Part shown: positions 1-6,000 of the stretch, in pieces | Layout of the letters: each line of letters starts with the position of its first letter | Numbering within the stretch: position 1 is the stretch's first letter | Source of the DNA: Burkholderiales bacterium | GTDB taxonomy: Bacteria; Pseudomonadota; Gammaproteobacteria; Burkholderiales; SG8-41 | Assembly (NCBI GenBank): GCA_005800795.1 | Contig: SYEN01000386.1 | Span: forward strand, 1-8,046 | DNA: 8,046 bases | Direction of reading: 5' to 3' | Made by a program: the position numbers and the translations under genes | The notes under the pieces: generated by a model | The model's input: only the letters and a program-made list of their open reading frames with translations | What the model was told of the DNA's origin: nothing | Database searches by the model: none

Positions 1-111
1 AAGTGCTTAATTTGTTTGCCTACCAAAAACTTAGTCGGTTTGTGATGAGGTGTGTTCTGCCCCGCCACGGTAATTTATTGTTTTTATTGATAATTTTATC
101 TTGGTGTAATT

Positions 112-127
112 GCGGCGGAAACGCCGC
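112..127. repeat. GC-rich hairpin with GAAA loop
   Basis: GCGGCG (112-117) and CGCCGC (122-127) form a perfect 6-bp stem closed by the tetraloop GAAA. It follows a strongly AT-rich stretch (about 70-105) and has no run of T on its 3' side on either strand, so it is a poor intrinsic terminator. It may be a leftover of a transcription end for a gene left of the window or a structured leader. Function unknown. Confidence 0.35.
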
Positions 128-154
128 CCGCGGGTTTGGGATAGGTAGTCCGAC

Positions 155-356
155 GTCAAAAATATTGTTAAGACATGGGCAGCTCTGATTGCTGTCGTTG
201 CTTTGCTGCACGCAGCGTTTCCGGTTCAAGCGAAGAATTGTCCCGTCAAGCCAGGTTGTGGGTCGCGCCGTTGCGCGCGTCGGATACTCGCGGGTGGAGC
301 AGGCTGATGCGCAAAAAATCGATCTGCAACTGGACCAGGAGTGTCTGACAATATGA
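155..356 (+). pseudogene. Possible remnant of a Bug/TctC periplasmic binding protein
   Basis: From 155 the frame reads VKNIVKTWAALIAVVALL, then an Ala-rich stretch ending FPVQA: a basic n-region, hydrophobic core and AxA-like cleavage site. NCPVKP follows, resembling the mature Bug start (YPxKPVR). No ATG, GTG or TTG lies between the upstream stop (TAG, 146-148) and this segment; GTC sits where ATG would be expected. The frame ends at TGA 305-307. In another frame, 255-356 is open and ends YSRVEQADAQKIDLQLDQE plus a few residues; this has a weak resemblance to the Bug C-terminus (WxRVIxxANIKLD). Its TGA (354-356) overlaps the ATG of the next gene as ATGA, as in a translationally coupled pair. 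I infer a decayed solute-binding protein gene that has lost its start and its middle. The signal peptide is clear; the family call rests on short matches and on the second Bug gene nearby. Confidence 0.35.
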
Positions 357-967
357 AACTGCATTGGTCGTCGCGCTCGCCGTATGTGCGCAAGGTCATG
401 ATCTGTGTCTATGAGCTGGGGTTGGAAAACCGCGTTGAGCGTATTTCGTCGGTGGTATCGCTGTCCAAACCGAATTCGGACGTGATGCGCGACAACCCGT
501 TGGGCAGAATTCCGACGCTGATCCTCGACGATGGGCGCGTGTTTCATGAGTCGGTGGTGATTTGCGAGTATCTGGATAGCCTGCACAGCGGCACGCCATT
601 ATTTCCCGCGAAGGGTGAAGCGCGTTGGACGGCGTTGCGCCGTCACGCGCTGGGCAACGGCATGCTGGATGCGCTTCTGCTGTGGCGCTCCGAGATGATG
701 AAGCCCGTCGCGCGTCAAACGCCGGAATGGCTGACCACTTTTGATCTCAAAACGCGTAACGGGCTGAAAGCCATCGAAGCCGATGCGGATGCGTTGGCGC
801 GCACGCCGTTTGATATAGGGCAAGTCGGCCTCGGCACTGCGTTGGCCTATCTGGATTTTCGTTTCGGTGATTTCGGCTGGCGCGAGAACCATCCACGCAC
901 GTGCGCGTGGATGCAGCAATTTGCGCAGCGTGACTCGGTGAAAAAGACGGCGTTTATTGATGCCTGA
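353..967 (+). CDS. Glutathione S-transferase family protein
   Basis: A 204-residue cytosolic GST, a usual length for the family. The N-terminal thioredoxin-fold domain spans about residues 1-78: MKLHWSSRSPYVRKV carries the Ser/Arg-rich active-site loop of bacterial GSTs, GRIPTLILDDG (51-61) contains the cis-proline Pro54 that positions glutathione, and HES (65-67) is the Glu-Ser pair that binds its gamma-glutamyl part. The rest (about 85-204) is the helical C-terminal domain, with IGQVGLGTALAYLDFRFGDF (155-174) matching the conserved core helix. ATG 353 is chosen over GTG 341 because AGGAG at 337-341 lies 11 bases before the ATG, whereas it would abut or overlap the GTG, and the family normally begins at MKL. 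The substrate is not predictable; such GSTs conjugate electrophiles or act as peroxidases. The gene is convergent to the broken hydrolase and may once have been coupled to the Bug remnant before it. Confidence 0.92.
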   Translation: MKLHWSSRSPYVRKVMICVYELGLENRVERISSVVSLSKPNSDVMRDNPLGRIPTLILDDGRVFHESVVICEYLDSLHSGTPLFPAKGEARWTALRRHALGNGMLDALLLWRSEMMKPVARQTPEWLTTFDLKTRNGLKAIEADADALARTPFDIGQVGLGTALAYLDFRFGDFGWRENHPRTCAWMQQFAQRDSVKKTAFIDA

Positions 968-1015
968 GATCCCGGTTGGCGTACTTCGGAACACTGTTGT
1001 GCCGAATTGCAGGGC

Positions 1016-1939
1016 TTATTTCTGCTTCGCCAAAAACTCCAGCAATATCTGATTAAAAATCACCGGCTGTTGCCAGTAAGGGCTGTGGCCGGCTTCGACG
1101 ACGACCTGTACGTCAGCGTGTGGCATATGCTGCGCCTGCATGCGTAACAGCGACGGCGGGGTATAAAGATCGGAGTCGCCGGTCATCAGCAGCGTGGGGT
1201 GTTTGATCGATTCCAGCCTCGCCCAGGTCAACGGCTGTTTCATTTTGGGCGTGATGCGCACACCAGGAATGGCTTGATGCTCCAGCGCCTGCCATGCCGC
1301 GAGCCCCTCAGGATTGCCCGCGCGATACGACGGCGACAGTTCCTGAAAATCGTGCGGCAGCTTGGCAAAAAACGGGGGCCGCAGGCGGGCGTTGGCGGCG
1401 GCGTAGTCAGGCTCGGTAATGCCCATTTACGACGACACCACCGTCAGGCTGAGCACGTTGCCGGGATACGCCAGCGTGTAGTCGATGGCAAAAAAGCCGC
1501 CCTGTGCGGCGGATACCAGGTGCACGTTGTCGAGCTTCAAGTGCTGAACTAATCGATGCAGATCATCCGCGCCGTAGCCGGGGTTGTCCGCATCGCCCGC
1601 GTCCGAGCGGTAGTAACCGCGCCGCGAATAGCCGATCATGCGGTAACCTGCCGCAGCCAGCACCGGCTGCTGGTACACCCAGCCAGCGGCACTTTGTGTA
1701 CCGGCGTGCAGCAATATCAATGCGGCTCCCGTGCCGCCGGTATCCCAGTACTACAAACGAGAGCCGTCGACATCGAACAGGCCTTCCTGTGTGGGAGCTT
1801 GCGGCGGAATGGCCACGGGCGTCCACATTCGGGGAGGTATCGCGGGCGTATTCAAGGATGGGGCGTTAGTCGTCATCGATGGGTTTTCCGGAATTTTCGT
1901 CTCGACAATGCGCCGCGCGCAGTTCATATTGCGAATCAC
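1016..1939 (-). pseudogene. Alpha/beta-hydrolase with two in-frame stop codons
   Basis: One continuous reading frame of 307 codons, interrupted twice: TAG at codon 63 (complement of 1751-1753) and TAA at codon 171 (complement of 1427-1429). Homology continues across both stops without a shift: DVDGSRL-stop-YWDTGGTG, then LSLTVVSS-stop-MGITEPDY. Intact relatives usually have Tyr and Leu there, so each stop is one substitution away from a sense codon. Fold landmarks are oxyanion loop LLHAG (76-80), RRGYYRSD, nucleophile-elbow region SAAQGG (143-148), acid strand TGDSD (254-258) and EAGHSPYW with His285. The elbow has Ala145 where G-x-S-x-G hydrolases have the nucleophile Ser, so even a restored protein may not be an ordinary esterase. 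Start GTG 1939 is the upper limit; ATG 1927 and ATG 1876 are alternatives. I read this as a pseudogene; sequencing error at two sites or stop readthrough are less likely. Confidence 0.85.
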
Positions 1940-2005
1940 ATTGTGGCATAGTCTTGCAGTGCATGATGTAATGCGCAGCTCGAAACCAGAGGTGGTGTCG
2001 CGGGT

Positions 2006-2413
2006 ATGAAAAAAGGTAGTTCAAGGGGCATGAGACGGTGGTGTGCGGTGTGTGCCTGCGCCTTACCGGTCGCAGTTGTGGAGGCGAAAACGTATTCCGT
2101 AAAGCCGGTGCGCATTATTAATCCTTTCAGCCCTGGTGGCTCGCTGGATCTGGTGGCGCGCTTGCTGGCGAGATCCCTGAGCGGTGATTTGGGACAGCAA
2201 TTCATTGTCGAAAATCGTGCCGGTGCGGGATTTGACGCCCGCTTGAATGAATTGACGCGCAAGAATATCGCGCATGCCGAGTCAAAATCCGTGATGGACG
2301 CGCAAGGGCTGGATGGCGCCACCGGCACGCCGGCTGAACTGGCGGCGCTGGTAAAAGCGGAATGGGTGAAATGGGCGCGCGTAGTTAAGGTAGCGGACAT
2401 CAAACCAGAGTGA
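2006..2413 (+). pseudogene. Bug/TctC-type solute-binding protein with a large internal deletion
   Basis: The frame is intact (135 residues) but about 190 residues short of the roughly 320 usual for Bug receptors, periplasmic proteins that capture carboxylates for tripartite tricarboxylate transporters or signalling. Residues 1-27 form a signal peptide. Residues 30-75 match the Bug N-terminus: PVRIINPFSPGGSLDLVARL, then QQFIVENRAGAG, which includes the beta-turn that contacts a ligand carboxylate. At about 2230/2231 the sequence jumps to RLNELTRKN, TGTPAELAALVKAEWVKWAR and VVKVADIKPE, which is the family's C-terminal end. The whole ligand-binding centre is gone, so the product is almost certainly non-functional. 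The start is ATG with AGAGGTGG at 1988-1995. It lies 14 bases before the PrpD-like gene and so probably heads that operon, supplying its promoter. A small exported product remains formally possible. Confidence 0.82.
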
Positions 2414-2427
2414 ACAGGAGATCGGCC

Positions 2428-3792
2428 ATGGATCAGGCGCAAGAGGGGTGGGACAAAACAACGGATACGCTGGTGGGCTTTGCGCAGCGTTCGTCATACG
2501 CATCGCTATCGCCGGAGGTAGTACACGCGGTAAAGCTGCGTGTGATTGATTGCTTCGCCAGCGCGCTGGGCGCGTACGACAACCCGACCAGCGAACTCGC
2601 ACGCAAAGTGGCCGCGCGCAGCCGTACCGACCATCCTTCAACGGTGTGGGGCAGTAACCTCCAGACCACGCCCGAAGCGGCGGCGTTTGCCAATGGCGTG
2701 ATGACGCGGGTGCTGGATATCAGCGACACGTATCTCGGTAAAAGCCGAGGCCATCCGAGCGATATGATCTCCGGTATTCTGGCGTTGGCCGAAAGCGTGC
2801 GGGCTGATGGCAAGGCGGTGATCAATGCCATCACGCTGGCTTACGACGTGTATTGCAGTTTTTGCGATGCGATCGATGTCAACAGCAAGGGCTGGGATCA
2901 GCCGGTGTATGGCGTGCTGGGCTGCGTGCTGGGCATTGCTCATGTTCTGAGTTTGACGCGCGAGCAGACGGCCAACGCGGTGGCGCTGGCGCTGGCGCCG
3001 AACATGTCGCTGGCGCAGGCGCGGCGCGGCAATCTGTCGAACTGGAAAGGCTGCGCCGGGGCCAATGCCTCGCGCAACACCGTGTTCGCCGCGCAACTCG
3101 CACAGGACGGATTCACCGGGCCGACGGCAGTGTTCGAGGGCCACGGCGGCTTGTGGGAAGTGATCGGGCGGCATGACTGGCCGTTGCCTTCCGGCACGCA
3201 CCTGATCACGCAAACGCATCTGAAATGTCTGCCGATCTGCTATCACGGTCAGTCGGCGGTGTTCGCCGCACTGGACTTGCGCAAACAAGTCGCGGTGAGT
3301 GACATCGACGCGGTGATGGTGGACGGCTACAAAGCCGCGCACATGATGATGGGCAATGATCCCACGCGCTGGGCGCCCGCGACGCGCGAAACCGCCGACC
3401 ACAGCATGCCCTACGTAGTCGCGGCTGCGCTGCTCGATGGCGCGGTGACAGATGCATCGTTCACGCCTGCCAAAATGACGGATCCCGCGATGGCGGCTAT
3501 GATGGCGAAAATCAAAATGCAAAGCGACGCGGGACTGGAAAAGTTTTATCCCGAAGGCGCGCCGGCGCGTGTAAACATCCGAACCAAGGCCGGGCAAACC
3601 TTGAGCAAGGAAGTGATTTACCCGCGCGGACACGCTAAAAACCCGCTGCCCGAACCCGATGTCTTGGCGAAATTTCACGAGTTCACCGCACCCCGGCTTG
3701 ATGCCGCACGGCGCTCTGAGTTGATCAACACGCTGTTGAATCTGGACCAGGTCGACGATATTGCTGCAGTGATCCGGCGCTTGGCAGCGTAA
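2428..3792 (+). CDS. MmgE/PrpD family protein (2-methylcitrate dehydratase-like)
   Basis: A 454-residue cytosolic enzyme of the MmgE/PrpD family, which includes 2-methylcitrate dehydratase, cis-aconitate decarboxylase and iminodisuccinate epimerase. Visible landmarks are VVHAVKLRVIDCFASALGA (31-49) of the N-terminal helical domain; DISDTYLGKSRGHPSD (97-112), the conserved active-site loop with its His; the Gly- and Ala-rich helical region 156-220; and RETADHSMPYVVAAALLDGA (320-339), a strongly conserved segment in PrpD proteins. The smaller C-terminal domain ends in a helical tail. The start is ATG 2428, with AGGAG at 2415-2419 eight bases upstream; GTG 2410 overlaps the preceding stop and has no such site. 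It is followed after 27 bases by two MaoC-like genes. The substrate is unknown: no propionate genes (prpB, prpC) are in the window, so I do not call it prpD. A tricarboxylate or hydroxy-dicarboxylate is plausible. Confidence 0.93.
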   Translation: MDQAQEGWDKTTDTLVGFAQRSSYASLSPEVVHAVKLRVIDCFASALGAYDNPTSELARKVAARSRTDHPSTVWGSNLQTTPEAAAFANGVMTRVLDISDTYLGKSRGHPSDMISGILALAESVRADGKAVINAITLAYDVYCSFCDAIDVNSKGWDQPVYGVLGCVLGIAHVLSLTREQTANAVALALAPNMSLAQARRGNLSNWKGCAGANASRNTVFAAQLAQDGFTGPTAVFEGHGGLWEVIGRHDWPLPSGTHLITQTHLKCLPICYHGQSAVFAALDLRKQVAVSDIDAVMVDGYKAAHMMMGNDPTRWAPATRETADHSMPYVVAAALLDGAVTDASFTPAKMTDPAMAAMMAKIKMQSDAGLEKFYPEGAPARVNIRTKAGQTLSKEVIYPRGHAKNPLPEPDVLAKFHEFTAPRLDAARRSELINTLLNLDQVDDIAAVIRRLAA

Positions 3793-3819
3793 AGGGCGTA
3801 ATCCGAAGGGGGATCGTAA

Positions 3820-4284
3820 GTGATTGATTTTAAAGAAATAAATTATGAGGCTGTGACGGTTGGCGAGGAATTCATGTCCGATGATTTCCTCATCAAACCC
3901 GAAGACGTCGAAACGTTCGCCTTCGCCGTGGATGATGAGGACCCGTGGTACTTCGACCATAACGCCGTTACGCCATTCAACGGCAACATTACGCATCCGG
4001 TGCTGCTGGGCAATCAGGCACTGCTGATGCGCCACGGCAAATACATCGTGCCCGCCGGCCTGCACGCAAAGATGCAATACGAATTCATTGAGCCTTTGCG
4101 CGTGGGCATGCGCGTGCGCACACGCGGCAAGGTCATCGACAAATACGAAAAGCGCGGCCGCCATTACATGGTGACCGAATTCACCACACGCAACGAGGAA
4201 ACCGGCACGGCGTTGGTGCGCGGACAGTTCACGCAAATGCTGTTTCCGAAATCAGGAGTGCATGATCATGCCAAACACCGCTAG
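3820..4284 (+). CDS. MaoC-like hydratase/dehydratase, N-terminal-type hot-dog subunit
   Basis: A 154-residue single hot-dog-fold protein. It begins with the family's typical DFKEINYEAVTVGEEF lead-in and carries FAFAVDDEDPWYFDHNAV (33-50), corresponding to the hydratase-2 signature (G-D-x-N-P-x-H). The signature Asp is retained (Asp39) and Asp41 replaces Asn, but Tyr44 stands where the catalytic His normally is. NITHPVLLGNQALLM follows, then strands MQYEFIEPLRVGMRVRTRG (85-103) and the C-terminal GQFTQMLFP. This pattern fits the MaoC_dehydrat_N class, which often pairs with a second hot-dog protein to form a heterodimer that hydrates enoyl-CoA or dehydrates 3-hydroxyacyl-CoA. The start is GTG 3820 with AAGGGGG at 3806-3812, seven bases upstream. 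The last 17 bases overlap the next gene, so the two are probably translated together. Confidence 0.88.
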   Translation: MIDFKEINYEAVTVGEEFMSDDFLIKPEDVETFAFAVDDEDPWYFDHNAVTPFNGNITHPVLLGNQALLMRHGKYIVPAGLHAKMQYEFIEPLRVGMRVRTRGKVIDKYEKRGRHYMVTEFTTRNEETGTALVRGQFTQMLFPKSGVHDHAKHR

Positions 4285-4690
4285 CGTTACCGTCGGCACG
4301 AAATTACCGCCGTTAAAAAAGACCATCAATCAGCGCCAGATTGATTGTTACTCCGGCGTGCGCTCCAAATCGATTCACACCGATGTGGAATGGGCGAAGC
4401 AAAAAGGCTTTCGCGCGCCACTGGCGCAGGCGCTGATGTCCACCGCCTATGTGTCGCAGATGATGGTGACTTGGCTGGGCGAAGGTTTCATCCGCGGCGG
4501 CAAGATTTCGGCTTCGTTCATCAAACCGGTGATTGTCGGTGACACGCTCACCGCGCATGCTGCGGTTACGGCCGTGGACGACGTCGAAGGCCGGCCGCGT
4601 GTGACGGTTGAATGCTGGTGTGAAAATCAGGATGGCGAGAAAACGTTAGTGGGGTCTGCCAGCGGGTTTGCCGATCGATTGCGGGTGTGA
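4268..4690 (+). CDS. MaoC-like hydratase/dehydratase, partner hot-dog subunit
   Basis: A 140-residue hot-dog protein of the MaoC dehydratase class. YSGVRSKSIHTDVEWAKQKG (28-47) is the signature helix: the catalytic-type His37 and the following HTD are kept, but the Asp and Asn of G-D-x-N-P-x-H are replaced by Arg32 and Lys34. APLAQALMSTAYVSQM (50-65) is the central helix, and GGKISASFIKPVIVGDTLTA (77-96) is the typical beta-hairpin lining the acyl pocket. I chose ATG 4268 because AGGAG (4254-4258) is nine bases upstream; ATG 4262 is only three bases from it. The overlap with the preceding gene and the size of both proteins point to a heterodimer. It is the last gene of the operon. Substrate unknown; an acyl-CoA or a free acid from the PrpD-like step is plausible. 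Confidence 0.88.
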   Translation: MPNTASVTVGTKLPPLKKTINQRQIDCYSGVRSKSIHTDVEWAKQKGFRAPLAQALMSTAYVSQMMVTWLGEGFIRGGKISASFIKPVIVGDTLTAHAAVTAVDDVEGRPRVTVECWCENQDGEKTLVGSASGFADRLRV

Positions 4691-4739
4691 TCCCGTGAGA
4701 CAGATCAGGCGCTTGAACTGATTCGCTCCAGCGTCGCGG

Positions 4740-4757
4740 CTCCAGCAAATGCTGGAG
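4740..4757 (+). terminator. Hairpin after the MaoC operon, terminator-like without T tract
   Basis: CTCCAGC (4740-4746) pairs perfectly with GCTGGAG (4751-4757) around AAAT, 50 bases after the stop of the last MaoC-like gene. The bases after the stem are GTGAAAATG, so the T run of an intrinsic terminator is missing. It could protect the 3' end of the operon transcript or mark Rho-dependent termination. A second hairpin, AGTGGC-AAA-GCCACT, lies at 4818-4832. Confidence 0.3.
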
Positions 4758-4916
4758 GTGAAAATGTCTTCCATGGGAAGTATCTAATTTCACATCGCAC
4801 CGATCGTGGTACGGAAAAGTGGCAAAGCCACTGGACGCAATATCGTGGAGCTGGAAATTTTGTAATTGGCTGTTGTCTCTGCTAATGGACGAACGTTATC
4901 GCACTACGATAGATAA

Positions 4917-4950
4917 ATGAAAAACGCCGATACTTAGAATGGTTTTTCAT
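4917..4950. repeat. 9-bp inverted repeat with A/T arms
   Basis: ATGAAAAAC (4917-4925) and GTTTTTCAT (4942-4950) are perfect inverted copies separated by 16 bases. The T5 run in the right arm, and in the left arm on the other strand, could let it act as a weak bidirectional terminator, but the stem is AT-rich and the loop long. A protein-binding site is an alternative. Confidence 0.3.
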
Positions 4951-4976
4951 AGTTTGGTAAATGGCAGTGGACGCTG

Positions 4977-5030
4977 AAATGGTGGCGGAATGCGGAACCA
5001 AGCGGGCGTTCGCATCCGGAACCAAATGGT
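4977..5030. repeat. Short direct-repeat block, possibly an insertion-sequence end
   Basis: CGGAACCAA occurs at 4993-5001 and again at 5017-5025 (24-base period). AAATGGT flanks the block at 4977-4983 and 5024-5030. ATGCG (4990-4994) is inverted as CGCAT (5011-5015). Several short repeats at 20-50 base spacing are typical of transposase-binding sites at the ends of some elements, notably the IS21 family. No transposase gene or fragment is visible next to it, so at most this is a relic end. Low confidence in the IS reading; the repeats themselves are plain. Confidence 0.3.
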
Positions 5031-5384
5031 AGTGTGTTGGGCTTAAGGGCGTGGATTGGATGAAACGTCTTAGTCGCCTCTCCCGCGGACTGTCTCATAG
5101 CGTGAAAGCCCTGCAACACTGAACAGTTTTGTTGAGCTGGCTGGTTCTTCCGGTGAGTCACTCGCCAGTTTCATTCGATTGTTTGCCAGAGAAGAGCAAG
5201 ATCAGAGGCACCCAGATGGGGTGAAAGCGCCGACTTCAGGGTGGTGTCGCTCGCGAGCCAATGCAGCATTTTTGGCGGAACAGACAAGGAACAGCCAATC
5301 GATAAAGTTAGGATTTGGTGGAAGCCGGTGTTGGACGGATAGCAATATGAAAGCGAAAGAAAACGCCGTCACTTGGACAGCGCT

Positions 5385-5464
5385 GGACCCCGTTGGGGGT
5401 ATTAATGGTGGTGGGGCGGCTGCCCCGTATAAACCACTCAAATTGAGCCAGTTATGCGGGGTCC
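5385..5464. repeat. Nested inverted repeats, 80 bp
   Basis: The outer arms GGACCCCG (5385-5392) and CGGGGTCC (5457-5464) are perfect 8-bp inverted copies. Between them lie GGGGC-GGCT-GCCCC (5413-5426) and CCCC-GTT-GGGG (5388-5398). The last shares bases with the left outer arm, so the two foldings exclude each other. The segment is far from any start codon (about 215 bases before the HTH gene). It may be a relic mobile-element end, a recombination site or a regulatory RNA; no function can be assigned from sequence alone. Confidence 0.45.
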
Positions 5465-5563
5465 GTGTTGATGCTAGCTAGCGCGGAAAAAGCTGTATTT
5501 CCTCTCTGAAAACAGTTCATTGCATCAGACTCGACTGCCACTAGCACTGCAGTGAGTTTATCA

Positions 5564-5590
5564 GTTCGATTCCGCATTTTGCAATCGAAC
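5564..5590. repeat. Strong hairpin upstream of the HTH gene
   Basis: GTTCGATT (5564-5571) pairs with AATCGAAC (5583-5590). Inside, GCA (5574-5576) pairs with TGC (5580-5582), giving 11 base pairs with a 2-base CC bulge and a TTT loop. Directly before it is the perfect 10-bp palindrome CACTGCAGTG (5545-5554). The left arm resembles a tRNA T-arm (GTTCGATTCC), but no tRNA body surrounds it. Confidence 0.4.
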
Positions 5591-5615
5591 CCGAGCCCGC
5601 AATTCCGGGAAAGCC

Positions 5616-5672
5616 TTGACCGACCGGGCTAGCCAGAGCGTTCATGCACTCCCACCAACTCGCTCGGAAGGA
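5616..5672 (+). promoter_or_regulatory. Possible promoter/operator and RBS of the HTH gene
   Basis: TTGACC at 5616-5621 is a good -35-like hexamer, but the matching -10 position (about 5640-5645, GTTCAT) is weak. GGCTAGCC (5627-5634), a perfect palindrome, lies between them, where a repressor could act. The larger palindrome GCTAGCTAGC (5473-5482) shares the same GCTAGC core. GGAAGGA (5666-5672) is a strong ribosome binding site seven bases before ATG 5680 and decides that start over ATG 5644. Autoregulation by the HTH protein is an inference. Confidence 0.3.
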
Positions 5673-5679
5673 TTCCAAA

Positions 5680-5958
5680 ATGGAAGTCATTCATTTCACG
5701 CAGAAGCAATTGGCGGCCCGCTGGAAGGTCAGCGAGGCGTCCCTGGAAAGATGGCGCACCGAGGGCATTGGTCCCCAGTTCTTGAAGCTTTGCGGCCGAG
5801 TGCTATACCGGCTGTGCGACATCGAAAATTACGAGTCATCCTGCCTCGCGGCCTCGACTCGCCTGTATCGCTCAGGCAAAACTCAAGAGCAAAACAGCCG
5901 CGGCGGCGCCATGACTTCGGATCGTTCTGATGTTGCAGTGATGCCGAAGCCAAATTAA
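5680..5958 (+). CDS. AlpA/excisionase-like helix-turn-helix DNA-binding protein
   Basis: A 92-residue protein. Residues 5-57 form a winged HTH of the MerR-like AlpA/excisionase type: FTQKQLAARWKVSEASLERW (6-25) is the helix-turn-helix, EGIGPQFLKLCGRVLYRLCD (28-47) matches the wing (consensus GxGPxFxKxGxRVxYRxxD), and IENYESSC (48-55) is the short closing helix. The remaining residues are polar and likely disordered. ATG 5680 is preceded by GGAAGGA at seven bases; an upstream in-frame ATG (5644) lacks a site. Such proteins act as small regulators or excision factors in prophages, islands and at the head of some multi-gene defence loci (for example the HTH regulator MAD1 of MADS). Here it precedes the large unassigned frame on the same strand, which suggests regulation of that locus. 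Its target is unknown. Confidence 0.85.
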   Translation: MEVIHFTQKQLAARWKVSEASLERWRTEGIGPQFLKLCGRVLYRLCDIENYESSCLAASTRLYRSGKTQEQNSRGGAMTSDRSDVAVMPKPN

Positions 5959-6000
5959 CGTCAGGGTTTGCGCCCGCGCATTTGCTCCAGGATCTTCTGA

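Larger units (their letters stand above)
4691..5679. other. Gene-free boundary region
   Basis: Almost 1 kb in which short open frames exist on both strands, but none shows a recognisable protein, a good ribosome binding site or coding-like composition. It holds three simple hairpins (4740-4757, 4818-4832, 4917-4950), a direct-repeat block (4977-5030), an imperfect palindrome GGTGAGT-C-ACTCGCC (5152-5166), the nested inverted repeats at 5385-5464 and several perfect palindromes before the HTH gene. I read it as the junction between a resident metabolic operon and an acquired locus, with likely remnants of mobile DNA. No tRNA or clear attachment-site duplication was found within the window. Confidence 0.6.

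Noticed and set aside
3..188. Short plus-strand frame with a hydrophobic stretch (LLFLLIIL)
   Set aside because: The hydrophobic run comes from AT-rich DNA; there is no ribosome site or family resemblance, and the 155-307 frame with a proper signal peptide overlaps its end.
20..586. Minus-strand open frame overlapping the GST start
   Set aside because: It is the antisense shadow of the GST and upstream remnant; Arg/His-rich and without recognisable motifs.
2638..4236. Long open frame on the minus strand (532 codons) antisense to the PrpD/MaoC operon
   Set aside because: It lies antisense to three well-recognised genes with their own ribosome sites, is rich in Arg and His as expected for the mirror of GC-rich coding DNA, and matches no known family.
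4993..5025. CRISPR-like repeat
   Set aside because: There are only two copies of a 9-base repeat, with no spacer array and no cas genes.
5179..5481. Overlapping short open frames on both strands in the gene-free region
   Set aside because: Neither has a convincing ribosome site or recognisable sequence, and the region is better explained by inverted repeats.
5560..5592. tRNA gene or tRNA 3' fragment suggested by GTTCGATTCC
   Set aside because: No acceptor, D or anticodon arms surround it and no CCA-like end follows; the segment is a simple hairpin.
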